From positions 1-16,461 of the forward strand of contig CAUFXR010000057.1 in the NCBI GenBank assembly GCA_959596515.1: a stretch of DNA of 16,461 bases, read 5' to 3'. Position 1 is the stretch's first letter. Each line of letters begins with the position of its first letter. Both the position numbers and the translations under genes were made by a program. Positions 6,972-14,215 of this stretch are shown here, piece by piece. The notes beneath the pieces are model-generated. The model was not told the DNA's origin. It did no database searches and worked only from the letters and a program-made list of their open reading frames with translations. The stretch is from an uncultured Oscillospiraceae bacterium (GTDB lineage Bacteria > Bacillota > Clostridia > Oscillospirales > Acutalibacteraceae).

Positions 6972-7952
6972 TCACTCTCCCATTTCCGCAATCTTCTTAA
7001 TCTTTTCGGCCAACTTCTCCCCGCTTCCCATATCCACAAAATAAATTCCTTCCTCTTGCTCGGAATAAAGTTCATGGTTCGCAGGATTTTCTCCTAATAT
7101 CATCGGCTTCTTTACTGCACGGTAAAGATATGCTTTGCCCGGGATCGTCCTTTGGGCCTTTTGAATCTCAGCGTTAAAATGGCCCGCCAAGCAAAGATCG
7201 GAAAAATCGATATATTGGGCCAACTCCTCCTGGCTCAGCCAATGACGATAATGGATATTTTCCCCTTGAGGTTTCTGGATTTCTTGCCCGATCGGGCCGA
7301 TAAAGTAGAAACAGAAACGCGAGTCATCCTTTAAACGATCCATAGCGTCCAAAACAATGTCAATCCCCTGTAACGGAAGAACACTGCCAAAATAAAGTAC
7401 GGTAAACTTTCCCTGCGCTTCCTTTGGCTTAGCTCCGTGCCTGGGATAATAAATACTTTCATCCGCCTCTAAATACAGTACCCGCATCTTGTCTGGATCC
7501 GCGCCCAGCTCCTGACAAAAATATTTTCCATGCGCTTTAGTGTCGCAGATAACCACATCCGCCTGTTTTAAAGTCTTTTTATCGAGGCTTAACAGGCGTT
7601 TCCCCACAAAAGAGTCTGGAGAAAACTTTTTCCTGTCAAAGCACAGGGTATCGTACATAGAAATAAAGAAATCTATATAAAGGTCAACTTTTTTAAATTT
7701 AAGACCAAAAAACGGCACAATCAGCTGGGGCGCAAATCCTACGAAAACCGTGTCGTATTTCTTACAAGAGGTGAAAAGAAGCTTAAAAAACACCTTCAGC
7801 AGTCTGATCGGATAACTCTTGTCCTTAGCGCCGATGACGGATACCTGCTCCGCTTCTTCCCGCAAAAGCCGAAGCTCCTGGGTATTGCGCAAATAGTCCA
7901 AATTTTTCGTAGTCAGAAACAGGACCTTTTTATTTTTAAGCTCTTGAAACAT
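6972..7952 (-). CDS. glycosyltransferase, GT-B fold (GT4-like)
   Basis: This cytoplasmic or membrane-associated protein of 326 aa has the two-lobe GT-B layout. The N-terminal lobe opens with VLFLTTKNLDYLR and contains VFVGFAPQLIVPFFG. The C-terminal lobe begins 'FTVLYFGSVLPLQGIDIVLDAM' (about residues 183-204), the usual start of the nucleotide-sugar-binding half, and ends with NHELYSEQEEGIYF in place of a clear E-x7-E. The lobe-opening pattern and length fit GT4 family enzymes, but donor and acceptor are unknown. It has an excellent AAAGGAG site 7-8 nt before ATG. It sits between a GT2 gene and the GT-C protein, 10 nt from the latter, supporting one transcript and a common glycan. A few basic patches (KKKTLKQ-like) may bind membrane. 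Confidence 0.8.
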   Translation of the reverse strand: MFQELKNKKVLFLTTKNLDYLRNTQELRLLREEAEQVSVIGAKDKSYPIRLLKVFFKLLFTSCKKYDTVFVGFAPQLIVPFFGLKFKKVDLYIDFFISMYDTLCFDRKKFSPDSFVGKRLLSLDKKTLKQADVVICDTKAHGKYFCQELGADPDKMRVLYLEADESIYYPRHGAKPKEAQGKFTVLYFGSVLPLQGIDIVLDAMDRLKDDSRFCFYFIGPIGQEIQKPQGENIHYRHWLSQEELAQYIDFSDLCLAGHFNAEIQKAQRTIPGKAYLYRAVKKPMILGENPANHELYSEQEEGIYFVDMGSGEKLAEKIKKIAEMGE

Positions 7953-8259
7953 AATTTTCTCCTTTTCCGATTCTCATAGGGAATATAGGCTGATATCACC
8001 TGAACACAGCTGGATTTCATTCAATAAGCCTTTGCTGAAATAAAAACGGGCAGAAAAAAGCGAAAACCTATGGAAGAAACCAATATGGCACAAAAAGTCT
8101 TGATTCTCCCGGCGGTTTTCACGCTTTTATTCTTGCCCTCTTAGTTTAGATATCTTTTTCTCCGAACGAGAGCCATAAAATCGACACACCGTAAAACGAC
8201 CCGCCGAAAAGATCATATAAGATTTAAGAAAAGCCATAGGCTTTACTGGAATCTTTTTA
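7953..8259. other. 307-nt gap inside the glycan operon
   Basis: No gene is seen here. It is long for an operon whose other gaps are 10 and 22 nt. The minus strand has a short open stretch below 8240 (SYMIFSAGRFTVCRF...) with no ribosome site of its own. It may be the scar of a lost gene or may hold a promoter for the GT-B gene; TATATT on the minus strand near 7982 has no clear -35. Confidence 0.4.
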
Positions 8260-9225
8260 TCATTCGTCGGTCTTTTTATTCTTATCGTGGTCGTAATCCA
8301 GCCGCCGCACCCTCTCCTGGATATCCTCCAAAAGCTTTCGGTTCGAGGCAATCAGATCTGCCTGCAGGCCGGAAATAAAGGTCTGAAAGCCTAAAAGCAA
8401 TAACGTGCTGGCCAAAATTAAAGACTGAATATGACCTCCGCTCTCTCCCATAAAAACGAATACCAAGAAACGGATTCCCAAAATCAAACCAATCAAAAAT
8501 ATAATACTGCCGATAATGGTGAAAAATCTTAACGGCTTGTACATCATAAACGCCCGGATAATTGTCAGCATCGACTTTTTGATATAGCCGAACATACTGT
8601 TGAACAGCCGTGATTTTCTCAGCTCAGGATTGGTGCGGATCGGCACGGAAGTAATCGCCATTTTATTCCGTCCCGCCTGAACAATCGTTTCAAGCGTATA
8701 CGTATACTCGTTGACTACATTCATCTTTAAAGCCGCTTGACGGCTGTAAGCCCGAAAGCCGCTGGGAGCATCCGGAACATCGGTTTTAGAGGCTACCCGA
8801 ACCGTCCAGCTTCCAATATGCTGTAATTTTTTCTTTAGCGGAGAAAAATGCTCCGTATTGTCAATTGGACGTTCACCAATCACAATATCCGCTTTTCCAT
8901 CTAATATCGGTCGAACCAGCTTTTCAATATCCGCTCCGCAATATTGATTGTCCGCGTCGGTATTGACGATGATATCCGCTCCCTGCCGCAAGCAGGCGTC
9001 TAATCCGGCCATAAAACCTTTGGCGAGTCCCTTATTGCATTTGAAATTTACCACGTAATGGACGCCCCAATTTTTAGCTACCTCTACCGTATTATCCTTG
9101 CTGCCGTCGTTGATAATCAAATATTCGATTTCATCGATGCCATCGATCTTTTTAGGAAGATCGTTCAACGCTACCTCTAAGGTTTCCGCCTCATTGTAAC
9201 AAGGAATTTGAATGATCAGCTTCAT
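8260..9225 (-). CDS. polyprenyl-phosphate glycosyltransferase, GT2 (DPM1/GtrB-like)
   Basis: This 321-aa protein opens with QIPCYNEAETLE (residues 6-17) and has NDGSKD (39-44), the metal-binding DAD in NTDADNQY (88-95), GERP (117-120) and SGFRAYSR (155-162), the ordered motifs of GT2 dolichyl/undecaprenyl-phosphate sugar transferases. Two membrane helices (about 233-257 and 266-288) follow, then a charged cytoplasmic tail ending YDHDKNKKTDE. Proteins of this layout load a sugar from a nucleotide onto a lipid phosphate on the inner face; a GT-C enzyme then uses it outside. The downstream GT-C-like gene is a natural partner. AAAGGAG lies about 10 nt before ATG 9225. It is the first gene of the operon. 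Donor sugar cannot be read. Confidence 0.88.
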   Translation of the reverse strand: MKLIIQIPCYNEAETLEVALNDLPKKIDGIDEIEYLIINDGSKDNTVEVAKNWGVHYVVNFKCNKGLAKGFMAGLDACLRQGADIIVNTDADNQYCGADIEKLVRPILDGKADIVIGERPIDNTEHFSPLKKKLQHIGSWTVRVASKTDVPDAPSGFRAYSRQAALKMNVVNEYTYTLETIVQAGRNKMAITSVPIRTNPELRKSRLFNSMFGYIKKSMLTIIRAFMMYKPLRFFTIIGSIIFLIGLILGIRFLVFVFMGESGGHIQSLILASTLLLLGFQTFISGLQADLIASNRKLLEDIQERVRRLDYDHDKNKKTDE

Positions 9226-9380
9226 GGGTCCCGTTCTCCTTTATCTCCTGTTATTTCACACAATCTTAGATGATTTTAATTAAATCTTTTATTTTTTTAC
9301 TTTCATTTTTTGCAAACCGTGCTTTGCGTATCTTTTCTACAAATGTACAAACTATTCAAAATTATTATACTTACTGAAAT

Positions 9381-9409
9381 ATTTTATCATACGGGAAGCG
9401 GTTTTACAA
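9381..9409 (-). promoter_or_regulatory. promoter of the glycan operon
   Basis: Read on the minus strand: TTGTAA (9404-9409), a 17-nt spacer, then TAAAAT (9381-9386) preceded by TGA, an extended -10. The start of transcription would be near 9374, giving a leader of about 150 nt before the GT2 ATG. Confidence 0.6.
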
Positions 9410-10561
9410 TCTTAAAAGTAAACGAAGGGAAGCTACCGCCAATAACAGATTCAAGACAAATTGCCCCTTTTAGTTTAATAAATCACAAAAAATCGGCTCT
9501 TCACGCTCAACTGTTCCAGCCGAGTAAAACCAGAAAGGCCATTGGTTCCCCGAACCTCTTCTATCCCCGCAGTATCCCGCGACGCTTCTTGCCAACCGTT
9601 TATGATAAAAGACAAAAGGAAAAACTTGATCAAATAGATCCCAGATCCCACACCGGGTAACTTTCCTAAAAGCTTCTCCAAAGCGTTAGGAGCCACGCGG
9701 GCCATTAACATTTTACCAAAATAAACTCTTTCAGTCCGATCGGCGATTCCGATTACCAGTATCCGCAATACTAAACCCGATATACGCGAATCCTTTTTGT
9801 TCCCTTGCGGTTTTCCTCTCGATCTCCGCCTTTCTCGCGCGATAAATTTTATCACCCGGATCAAATGGATAAAAAACGGCAAAATCGCAGAACATCAGAG
9901 CGCCCATTTCCCCGTACAAATTTTAAACAGAAAAGCAATCTATTTTCCTGTCACAGGGGACTAAACCTCTCATGAATTCCACACGTTACAAGGCTATGCC
10001 AACGTGTTTTAAAACTAAGTCTCTTGCCATTTCATTCCGAAAATCCCTGGAGATCCGGAAGCGGCGCCGAACGGCTCGAAACGGCACCGGTCTGCGCAGA
10101 AAACGCCGTTCCGATGGACCCAAAAATGTGCTTTCCGGCAAAATCAGGGAAACGTTAAATTCTGTCAACAGGAAGGCTGCCACAAATCGACTGCATCTTT
10201 CCCGGTAATACAATTTGACCCTGTTGGAAACACGATTTCTAGCGTAAAATATTGTAATAATCGCGAAAGATGAAAGACACTACGGTTCACCCCGCAGCCC
10301 TTCATTACTTTTTTGATGGATATATTGGATCGCAGAAATCTCGGGACAGCCTTTTCTCAGAGAATCCCATGGTTGTTTCGTATAAGTCAAGATACCTTTT
10401 CTTTCCTTGAACGGATTTTCTTCATCGCTTTTACGGATAACAACACAAGCGTTATTGTTTTGTTGCGCTATAAAACCCAGGATCTTACAATGATAGTTCT
10501 AACCTTCTTTTCTTTGATTAAAGATGCTCCGCACAGGCTTTCACGTGTTTTTAGCGTCATC
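9410..10561. other. intergenic stretch without a confident gene
   Basis: I find no recognisable protein, RNA gene or mobile element. The most coding-like frames are on the minus strand: 9731-9919 and 9475-9882 overlap in different frames, have natural-looking codons, and lack ribosome sites, as if one unknown gene had been frameshifted. A small inverted repeat (ACACGTT at 9981-9987 and AACGTGT at 10001-10007) is followed by TTT. Other open frames on both strands are low in quality. Confidence 0.5.
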
Positions 10562-10590
10562 TTGCTGGCGGCAGGCCTGTATGGTAAAAT
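10562..10590 (+). promoter_or_regulatory. promoter of the EFR1 gene
   Basis: TTGCTG at 10562-10567, a 17-nt spacer, then TAAAAT at 10585-10590 preceded by TGG, an extended -10. It lies about 70 nt before the start codon. Confidence 0.6.
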
Positions 10591-10661
10591 GTAGTTAAGG
10601 GGAAAAACTGAAAAATGATTCAGCTGGGAAAATTAGAATTAACCTGGAAGGAGAATAGAAA

Positions 10662-11420
10662 ATGGGAAAGCTTTATACCATCACTTTTAGTCCAACAGGG
10701 ACCAGTATGAAAGCCGCTGCCCAAATTGCGGAAGCGTTTGATCTAGAAAAAAAGCCAATAGATCTGTGCGAGGGCTTGGCCGAAAAAATTCAGATGGCGC
10801 ATGAGGATATTGGTATCTTTTCAGCACCCTGCTATGGAGGGAGAATTCCTCAGCCTGCGGTAGAGCGGCTCTCGTATATTCACGGCGAAAAAACGCCGGC
10901 GATTGTTTGCGTAACCTTCGGGAACCGCGCTTTCGAAGATGCGTTATTGGAATTGGCGGATTGCGTGGAAGCCAATGGTTTTCAGGTAATCGCTGGCTGT
11001 GCCGTTGTCGGAGAACATAATATTATGCATTGCTTTGGCTGTGGACGTCCGGACTCCTCGGATTTAGAGGAAATCCATCGCTTCGCGGTAAGGGCTGCTC
11101 AAAAAGCGAGGTCCTCCAAAACAGGCAGACCGATTTTTCCCGGTAATCGTCCATATAAAGAGAGACATCCATCAACAATGCCCATTTTAGTCGATCAAAA
11201 GTCTTGTGTGAGCTGTGGAACATGCACGGCGAAATGCCCGATGAAGGCCATTTCGTCGGATGGCCTTCATACAGATGAAACACTTTGTATTAACTGTATG
11301 CGATGTATTCAAATATGTCCCCAAAAAAGCCGAAGCCTTCCGGAACAGCTTGTGTCCGACTTAACCCAGAGGCTCCGCAATGCCTGTAAAGACAGAAAAG
11401 CGAATGAATTTTACGAATAA
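10662..11420 (+). CDS. EFR1-type flavodoxin/4Fe-4S ferredoxin protein
   Basis: This 252-aa protein joins a short flavodoxin-like domain to a two-cluster ferredoxin. The N-terminal TFSPTGTS (residues 8-15) is the FMN-phosphate loop, and the SAPCYGGRIP segment (54-63) fits the second flavin loop. At the C-terminus, Cys182-x2-Cys185-x2-Cys188-x3-Cys192-Pro and Cys209-x2-Cys212-x2-Cys215-x3-Cys219-Pro each supply a 4Fe-4S cluster. The family, named EFR1 in annotation, is common in gut Clostridia and presumably carries electrons between a ferredoxin pool and an unknown partner; no partner enzyme lies beside it here. AAGGAG is 10 nt before the ATG. It appears as a single-gene unit with its own promoter. 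Confidence 0.88.
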   Translation: MGKLYTITFSPTGTSMKAAAQIAEAFDLEKKPIDLCEGLAEKIQMAHEDIGIFSAPCYGGRIPQPAVERLSYIHGEKTPAIVCVTFGNRAFEDALLELADCVEANGFQVIAGCAVVGEHNIMHCFGCGRPDSSDLEEIHRFAVRAAQKARSSKTGRPIFPGNRPYKERHPSTMPILVDQKSCVSCGTCTAKCPMKAISSDGLHTDETLCINCMRCIQICPQKSRSLPEQLVSDLTQRLRNACKDRKANEFYE

Positions 11421-11428
11421 ATTTCTTA

Positions 11429-11460
11429 TTTTATACAGCGATCTTTTTATACAGCGATCT
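11429..11460 (+). repeat. 16-bp tandem direct repeat, two copies
   Basis: TTTTATACAGCGATCT occurs twice back to back (11429-11444, 11445-11460), starting 8 nt after the EFR1 stop. The exact copy suggests a recent slippage duplication or a paired binding site. Confidence 0.85.
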
Positions 11461-12069
11461 CCTATGGAGAGAAGGCTTCCGCCTATTGGATCATCTTTTT
11501 CCACAAGAGAAATGCGGTAATCGCAACGGCAACAGTTTTCTCTATATTCGGGACATTCGAAACCCATTGAGTAGACGATACGTCGGCTCTTACTTTCTTC
11601 AATTAACGGTCTTCCTCATTTCATCACCGAGCGCGTCTGGATTTTTTCGCCGGCCTTTCTGGGAATTGTCGGGCCGACGCTCTGCGGCTGTAGGAATACC
11701 AAAATAGATCACGATCTGCACCAAGCCTTACCTAAAGTTAGGTTAACAGGATCATCGGCGGCAAGCTGAAAATCATTTTGAAATCAGCACCCCATAGGAT
11801 CCTTATGGATATTAAATCGAAAACAAAAACGTTAAATGCTCCGGGTCGACTTTTCTCGGCCGGGAACTAAGCTGAATGTCTCGGCCGGTATTTCCCGGAT
11901 TCCCAAAAATATTCCGGGATCCCCGAGGAAAGGTCAATCTCTGTGAAATTTGTGGTTGAACTGATTCTGTCAGCAAAGCCGAAGAGGAAAAGCAAGCGGT
12001 ACTGACAGGGCATAAGGTTACGGTATCCACAAACGCTAATCGTTTTCAGTCTGCGGAAAAGGTGCGTTT
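11461..12069. other. repeat- and hairpin-rich stretch without a confident gene
   Basis: I see no convincing gene. Notable items are the palindrome ACCTAA-AG-TTAGGT (11730-11743), the direct repeat TCTCGGCCGG (11854-11863 and 11879-11888), and the inverted repeat CCCGGA/TCCGGG shortly after. A minor plus-strand frame starts at 11876 and is broken by TGA at 11957-11959. The stretch ends in a strong terminator, so it may be a transcribed leftover. Confidence 0.5.
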
Positions 12070-12104
12070 AAAAGCCCCTTGGGATGAATCCAAGGGGCTT
12101 TTTC
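12070..12104. terminator. two-way intrinsic terminator before the ZIP gene
   Basis: AAAAGCCCCTTGG (12070-12082) pairs perfectly with CCAAGGGGCTTTT (12090-12102), 13 bp, loop GATGAAT, with T's on the plus side and A's before it. It separates the EFR1 region from the ZIP unit. Confidence 0.9.
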
Positions 12105-12118
12105 CTGATTTTTTACGA

Positions 12119-12146
12119 TTGACTTTTCCCCATCCCTTGTTATAAT
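12119..12146 (+). promoter_or_regulatory. strong promoter of the ZIP gene
   Basis: TTGACT at 12119-12124, a 16-nt spacer, TATAAT at 12141-12146 with TGT just before it (extended -10). Transcription should start near 12153, about 100 nt before the gene. Confidence 0.85.
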
Positions 12147-12167
12147 CAAAGAAAGAATAAACGTCCC

Positions 12168-12186
12168 GATGGGCTTCCCATTTTTT
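12168..12186 (+). promoter_or_regulatory. possible attenuator in the ZIP leader
   Basis: GATGGG (12168-12173), loop CTT, CCCATT (12177-12182) and a T run to 12186 form a short terminator-like hairpin just after the predicted start. An alternative pairing, CCC-GAT-GGG (12165-12173), excludes it. The stem is short, so the call is tentative. Confidence 0.35.
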
Positions 12187-12253
12187 GATAAATAAACGAT
12201 AAATGGATAGCTTGACACGCAAGAACTATATTTTGAGGATGGGTGAGAGAACT

Positions 12254-13048
12254 ATGGGAAACGCGCTTCTATGGGCCGCCGGAGGCACTGGATTTACCTT
12301 TTTCATGACAGCACTAGGCGCTTCAATGGTCTTTTTCTTTCGAAAAAAAGCGAGCACTAACATTCAAAAAATTTTTCTAGGCTTTGCCGCCGGCGTGATG
12401 ATCGCCGCTTCTATTTGGTCCCTGCTGATTCCCGCCATTGAGGAGGCGACAGAAAAAGGCTGGCCTGGATGGTTGCCTGCCGCAGGGGGATTGGTCTTAG
12501 GCGCTGCGTTTTTGATTCTAATGGATAGCTTGCTTCCCCATCTTCATCTAGGGGAAACCAAGCCCGAGGGGCTTTCATCCTCCTGGAAGCGAACCACTTT
12601 ACTGGTGTTCGCCGTCACCCTTCATAACATTCCTGAGGGCATGGCGGTCGGTGTTTCTTTTGCTCTGGCGGCGCAAAACGGTCATGATCCCGCTATGTAT
12701 ACCGCCGCGATGGCTCTTGCCATCGGTATCGGCATTCAGAATTTTCCAGAAGGCGCCGCCATTTCTCTGCCTCTCCGCCAGGAAGGGCTGAGTACCGTAA
12801 AGGCGTTTGTTTTAGGCAGCCTTTCCGGTTTAGTAGAACTTGTTTTTGGTGTTCTGACAGTTTTAATCGCTGGATTTATTCAGCCTCTGATGCCTTGGCT
12901 GCTGGCCTTTGCCGCGGGTGCCATGCTTTATGTTGTGATCGAAGAGCTAATCCCCGAGGCACACCTAGGCGAACATTCCAACATCGGTACCCTTGGGGTT
13001 TTAGCCGGCTTCCTTATCATGATGATTTTAGATGTCGCTTTGGGATGA
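12254..13048 (+). CDS. ZIP family metal transporter (GufA-like)
   Basis: This 264-aa membrane protein of about eight helices imports divalent metals, most likely zinc. The family's paired metal-site motifs are present: HNIPEG at residues 124-129 in one helix and QNFPEG at 162-167 in the next, as in GufA-type ZIPs where the second His is replaced by Gln. EELIPEAH (230-237) adds likely ligands in a later helix. A His-containing loop (SLLPHLHLGE, 92-101) lies between helices and may bind metal. I start at ATG 12254 (MGNALLW) with GGTGAG 7-8 nt upstream; in-frame ATGs at 12203 and 12239 add a polar lead without better sites. It is a single-gene unit behind a strong promoter and a possible leader attenuator. 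Metal preference is not readable. Confidence 0.9.
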   Translation: MGNALLWAAGGTGFTFFMTALGASMVFFFRKKASTNIQKIFLGFAAGVMIAASIWSLLIPAIEEATEKGWPGWLPAAGGLVLGAAFLILMDSLLPHLHLGETKPEGLSSSWKRTTLLVFAVTLHNIPEGMAVGVSFALAAQNGHDPAMYTAAMALAIGIGIQNFPEGAAISLPLRQEGLSTVKAFVLGSLSGLVELVFGVLTVLIAGFIQPLMPWLLAFAAGAMLYVVIEELIPEAHLGEHSNIGTLGVLAGFLIMMILDVALG

Positions 13049-13080
13049 GTTCGGTTTCAAGTCATCATTCTTCCCCTTTA

Positions 13081-13180
13081 TTTATTGTTGCCATATCCAA
13101 TCCCTTCTCAATAATAATATAGGCAACAATAAAACGCCCTTGGCGCAATAAATATAGAAATATTGCAGCAGAGGCGTTTT
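13081..13180. terminator. nested inverted repeats between convergent genes
   Basis: TTTATTGTTGCC (13081-13092) pairs with GGCAACAATAAA (13122-13133). Overlapping it, AAAACGCC (13131-13138) pairs with GGCGTTTT (13173-13180), with an inner CAATA/TATTG. T-rich sequence lies on both sides. This fits termination of the ZIP gene (plus) and the regulator gene (minus) from opposite sides. Confidence 0.65.
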
Positions 13181-13238
13181 GTCTATTGTTTCTTTTCCTG
13201 AGACAGTTTAAGATATCCGAATAGCCGAAAGTTTCCTT

Positions 13239-14087
13239 TTAAATTTTCGTCTCAGAAAGAATCATTTCCGCCTTATTGGCTACGGTTTGGCTAATGCTTT
13301 CTTCTCTGCTCAGGAAATCCAGCACGGCATCCAGCACAGCGATCTCCTTTAAATGTGAGTAGGTTTTATAATAATCAAAAGACTGCTCCTCAAATACGGA
13401 AAGCAACAGACAATCCGCCAGTTTGGTCATAGGCGAATATTCGTATCCCGTAACAGCGATGGTTTTCAGTCCCTTGTCCTTTGCTAGCTCCAAGGCACGC
13501 ACTACCTGCTTTGAACTGCCGGATTCCGAAATGGCGAATACCACATCTTCCGGTGCCGCCAAATTGATATGATTGAAAAAATATTCCGGAAGATCATTAT
13601 AGGTACACCGTATGCCTAAACGCCCAAGTCGAAAGCCCATATATCTTGCCAAGTGTGTGGTATTTCCGGTAGCTACTACATGTACATATCCTGCGGATTT
13701 CAAAAGATTTACACATTCCGCCATAGTTTCCTCTGAGATATGCTTTCCAATGGCAGATATCTTTCTCGCGTAGTCCTGAAATAATCCCGAAACCGTTTGG
13801 TCCTCGCCGGTATTTCCCTTTCTGGAGTACCCCTCCATAATTCTGCCCAAATCTCTGGACAGAGTTATGCGGAACTGATAATGGCCCTGAAATCCGATCC
13901 GCTTGCAAAATCGGATCACAGTCGCGTCGCTGACTCCGCTCAAATTAGCCAGTTCTGAAACATTGGCGTTGACTGCTCTTTCCGGATTTTGCAAAACAAA
14001 GTCCGCGACTTTTCTTTCCGCCATGAAAATTTGATCATACTTTTCCCGGATCATTTCCACCACGGTTTTTCCCTCTGAAAAATCCAC
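13239..14087 (-). CDS. RpiR/MurR family transcriptional regulator
   Basis: This regulator of about 282 aa is built as the family is. The N-terminal winged helix-turn-helix (about residues 25-75) has the signature 'NVSELANLSGVSDATVIRFCKRIGFQGHYQFR'. A SIS sugar-phosphate-binding domain (about 120-260) contains VVATGNTTHLARYMGFRL and FAISESGSSKQVVRA. These regulators usually sense phosphosugars and control nearby sugar genes. The AGGAGG site fits GTG at 14087 (8 nt spacing) or TTG at 14090 (5 nt); I prefer GTG. It lies downstream of the aldolase on the same strand, with a terminator-like hairpin between and no clear promoter of its own, so it may depend on read-through. The aldolase is its likely target. 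Confidence 0.88.
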   Translation of the reverse strand: MDFSEGKTVVEMIREKYDQIFMAERKVADFVLQNPERAVNANVSELANLSGVSDATVIRFCKRIGFQGHYQFRITLSRDLGRIMEGYSRKGNTGEDQTVSGLFQDYARKISAIGKHISEETMAECVNLLKSAGYVHVVATGNTTHLARYMGFRLGRLGIRCTYNDLPEYFFNHINLAAPEDVVFAISESGSSKQVVRALELAKDKGLKTIAVTGYEYSPMTKLADCLLLSVFEEQSFDYYKTYSHLKEIAVLDAVLDFLSREESISQTVANKAEMILSETKI

Positions 14088-14134
14088 CAAATTCTCCTCC
14101 TTTCCAAGTGCCGTCTCTCTCCTAATCTATCAAT

Positions 14135-14175
14135 AAAACCCTGTAAAACAGTGTTTCTCTGCTTTACAGGGTTTT
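14135..14175. terminator. terminator between aldolase and regulator
   Basis: AAAACCCTGTAAA (14135-14147) pairs perfectly with TTTACAGGGTTTT (14163-14175), 13 bp, with an inner CAG/CTG. On the minus strand it follows the aldolase stop, with TTTT then ATTG, so termination may be partial. A smaller hairpin (GAGACT/AGTCTC) lies nearer the stop at 14181-14206. Confidence 0.75.
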
Positions 14176-14215
14176 ACGCTACGGAGACTGGTTCTATGTA
14201 AAGTCTCGCGGTTGA

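Noticed and set aside
9310..9660. Plus-strand open frame of 116 codons
   Set aside because: No ribosome site, composition unlike a protein, and it overlaps the operon promoter on the other strand.
9972..10213. Open frames on both strands over the same bases
   Set aside because: Arg-rich translations on both strands are what GC-rich chance sequence gives; no motif or ribosome site.
10313..10594. Plus-strand open frame of 93 codons before the EFR1 gene
   Set aside because: It ends inside the predicted EFR1 promoter and has no ribosome site or family resemblance.
11540..11575. TTCGAA with flanking complementarity, resembling a tRNA T-arm
   Set aside because: No acceptor, D- or anticodon arm can be built around it.
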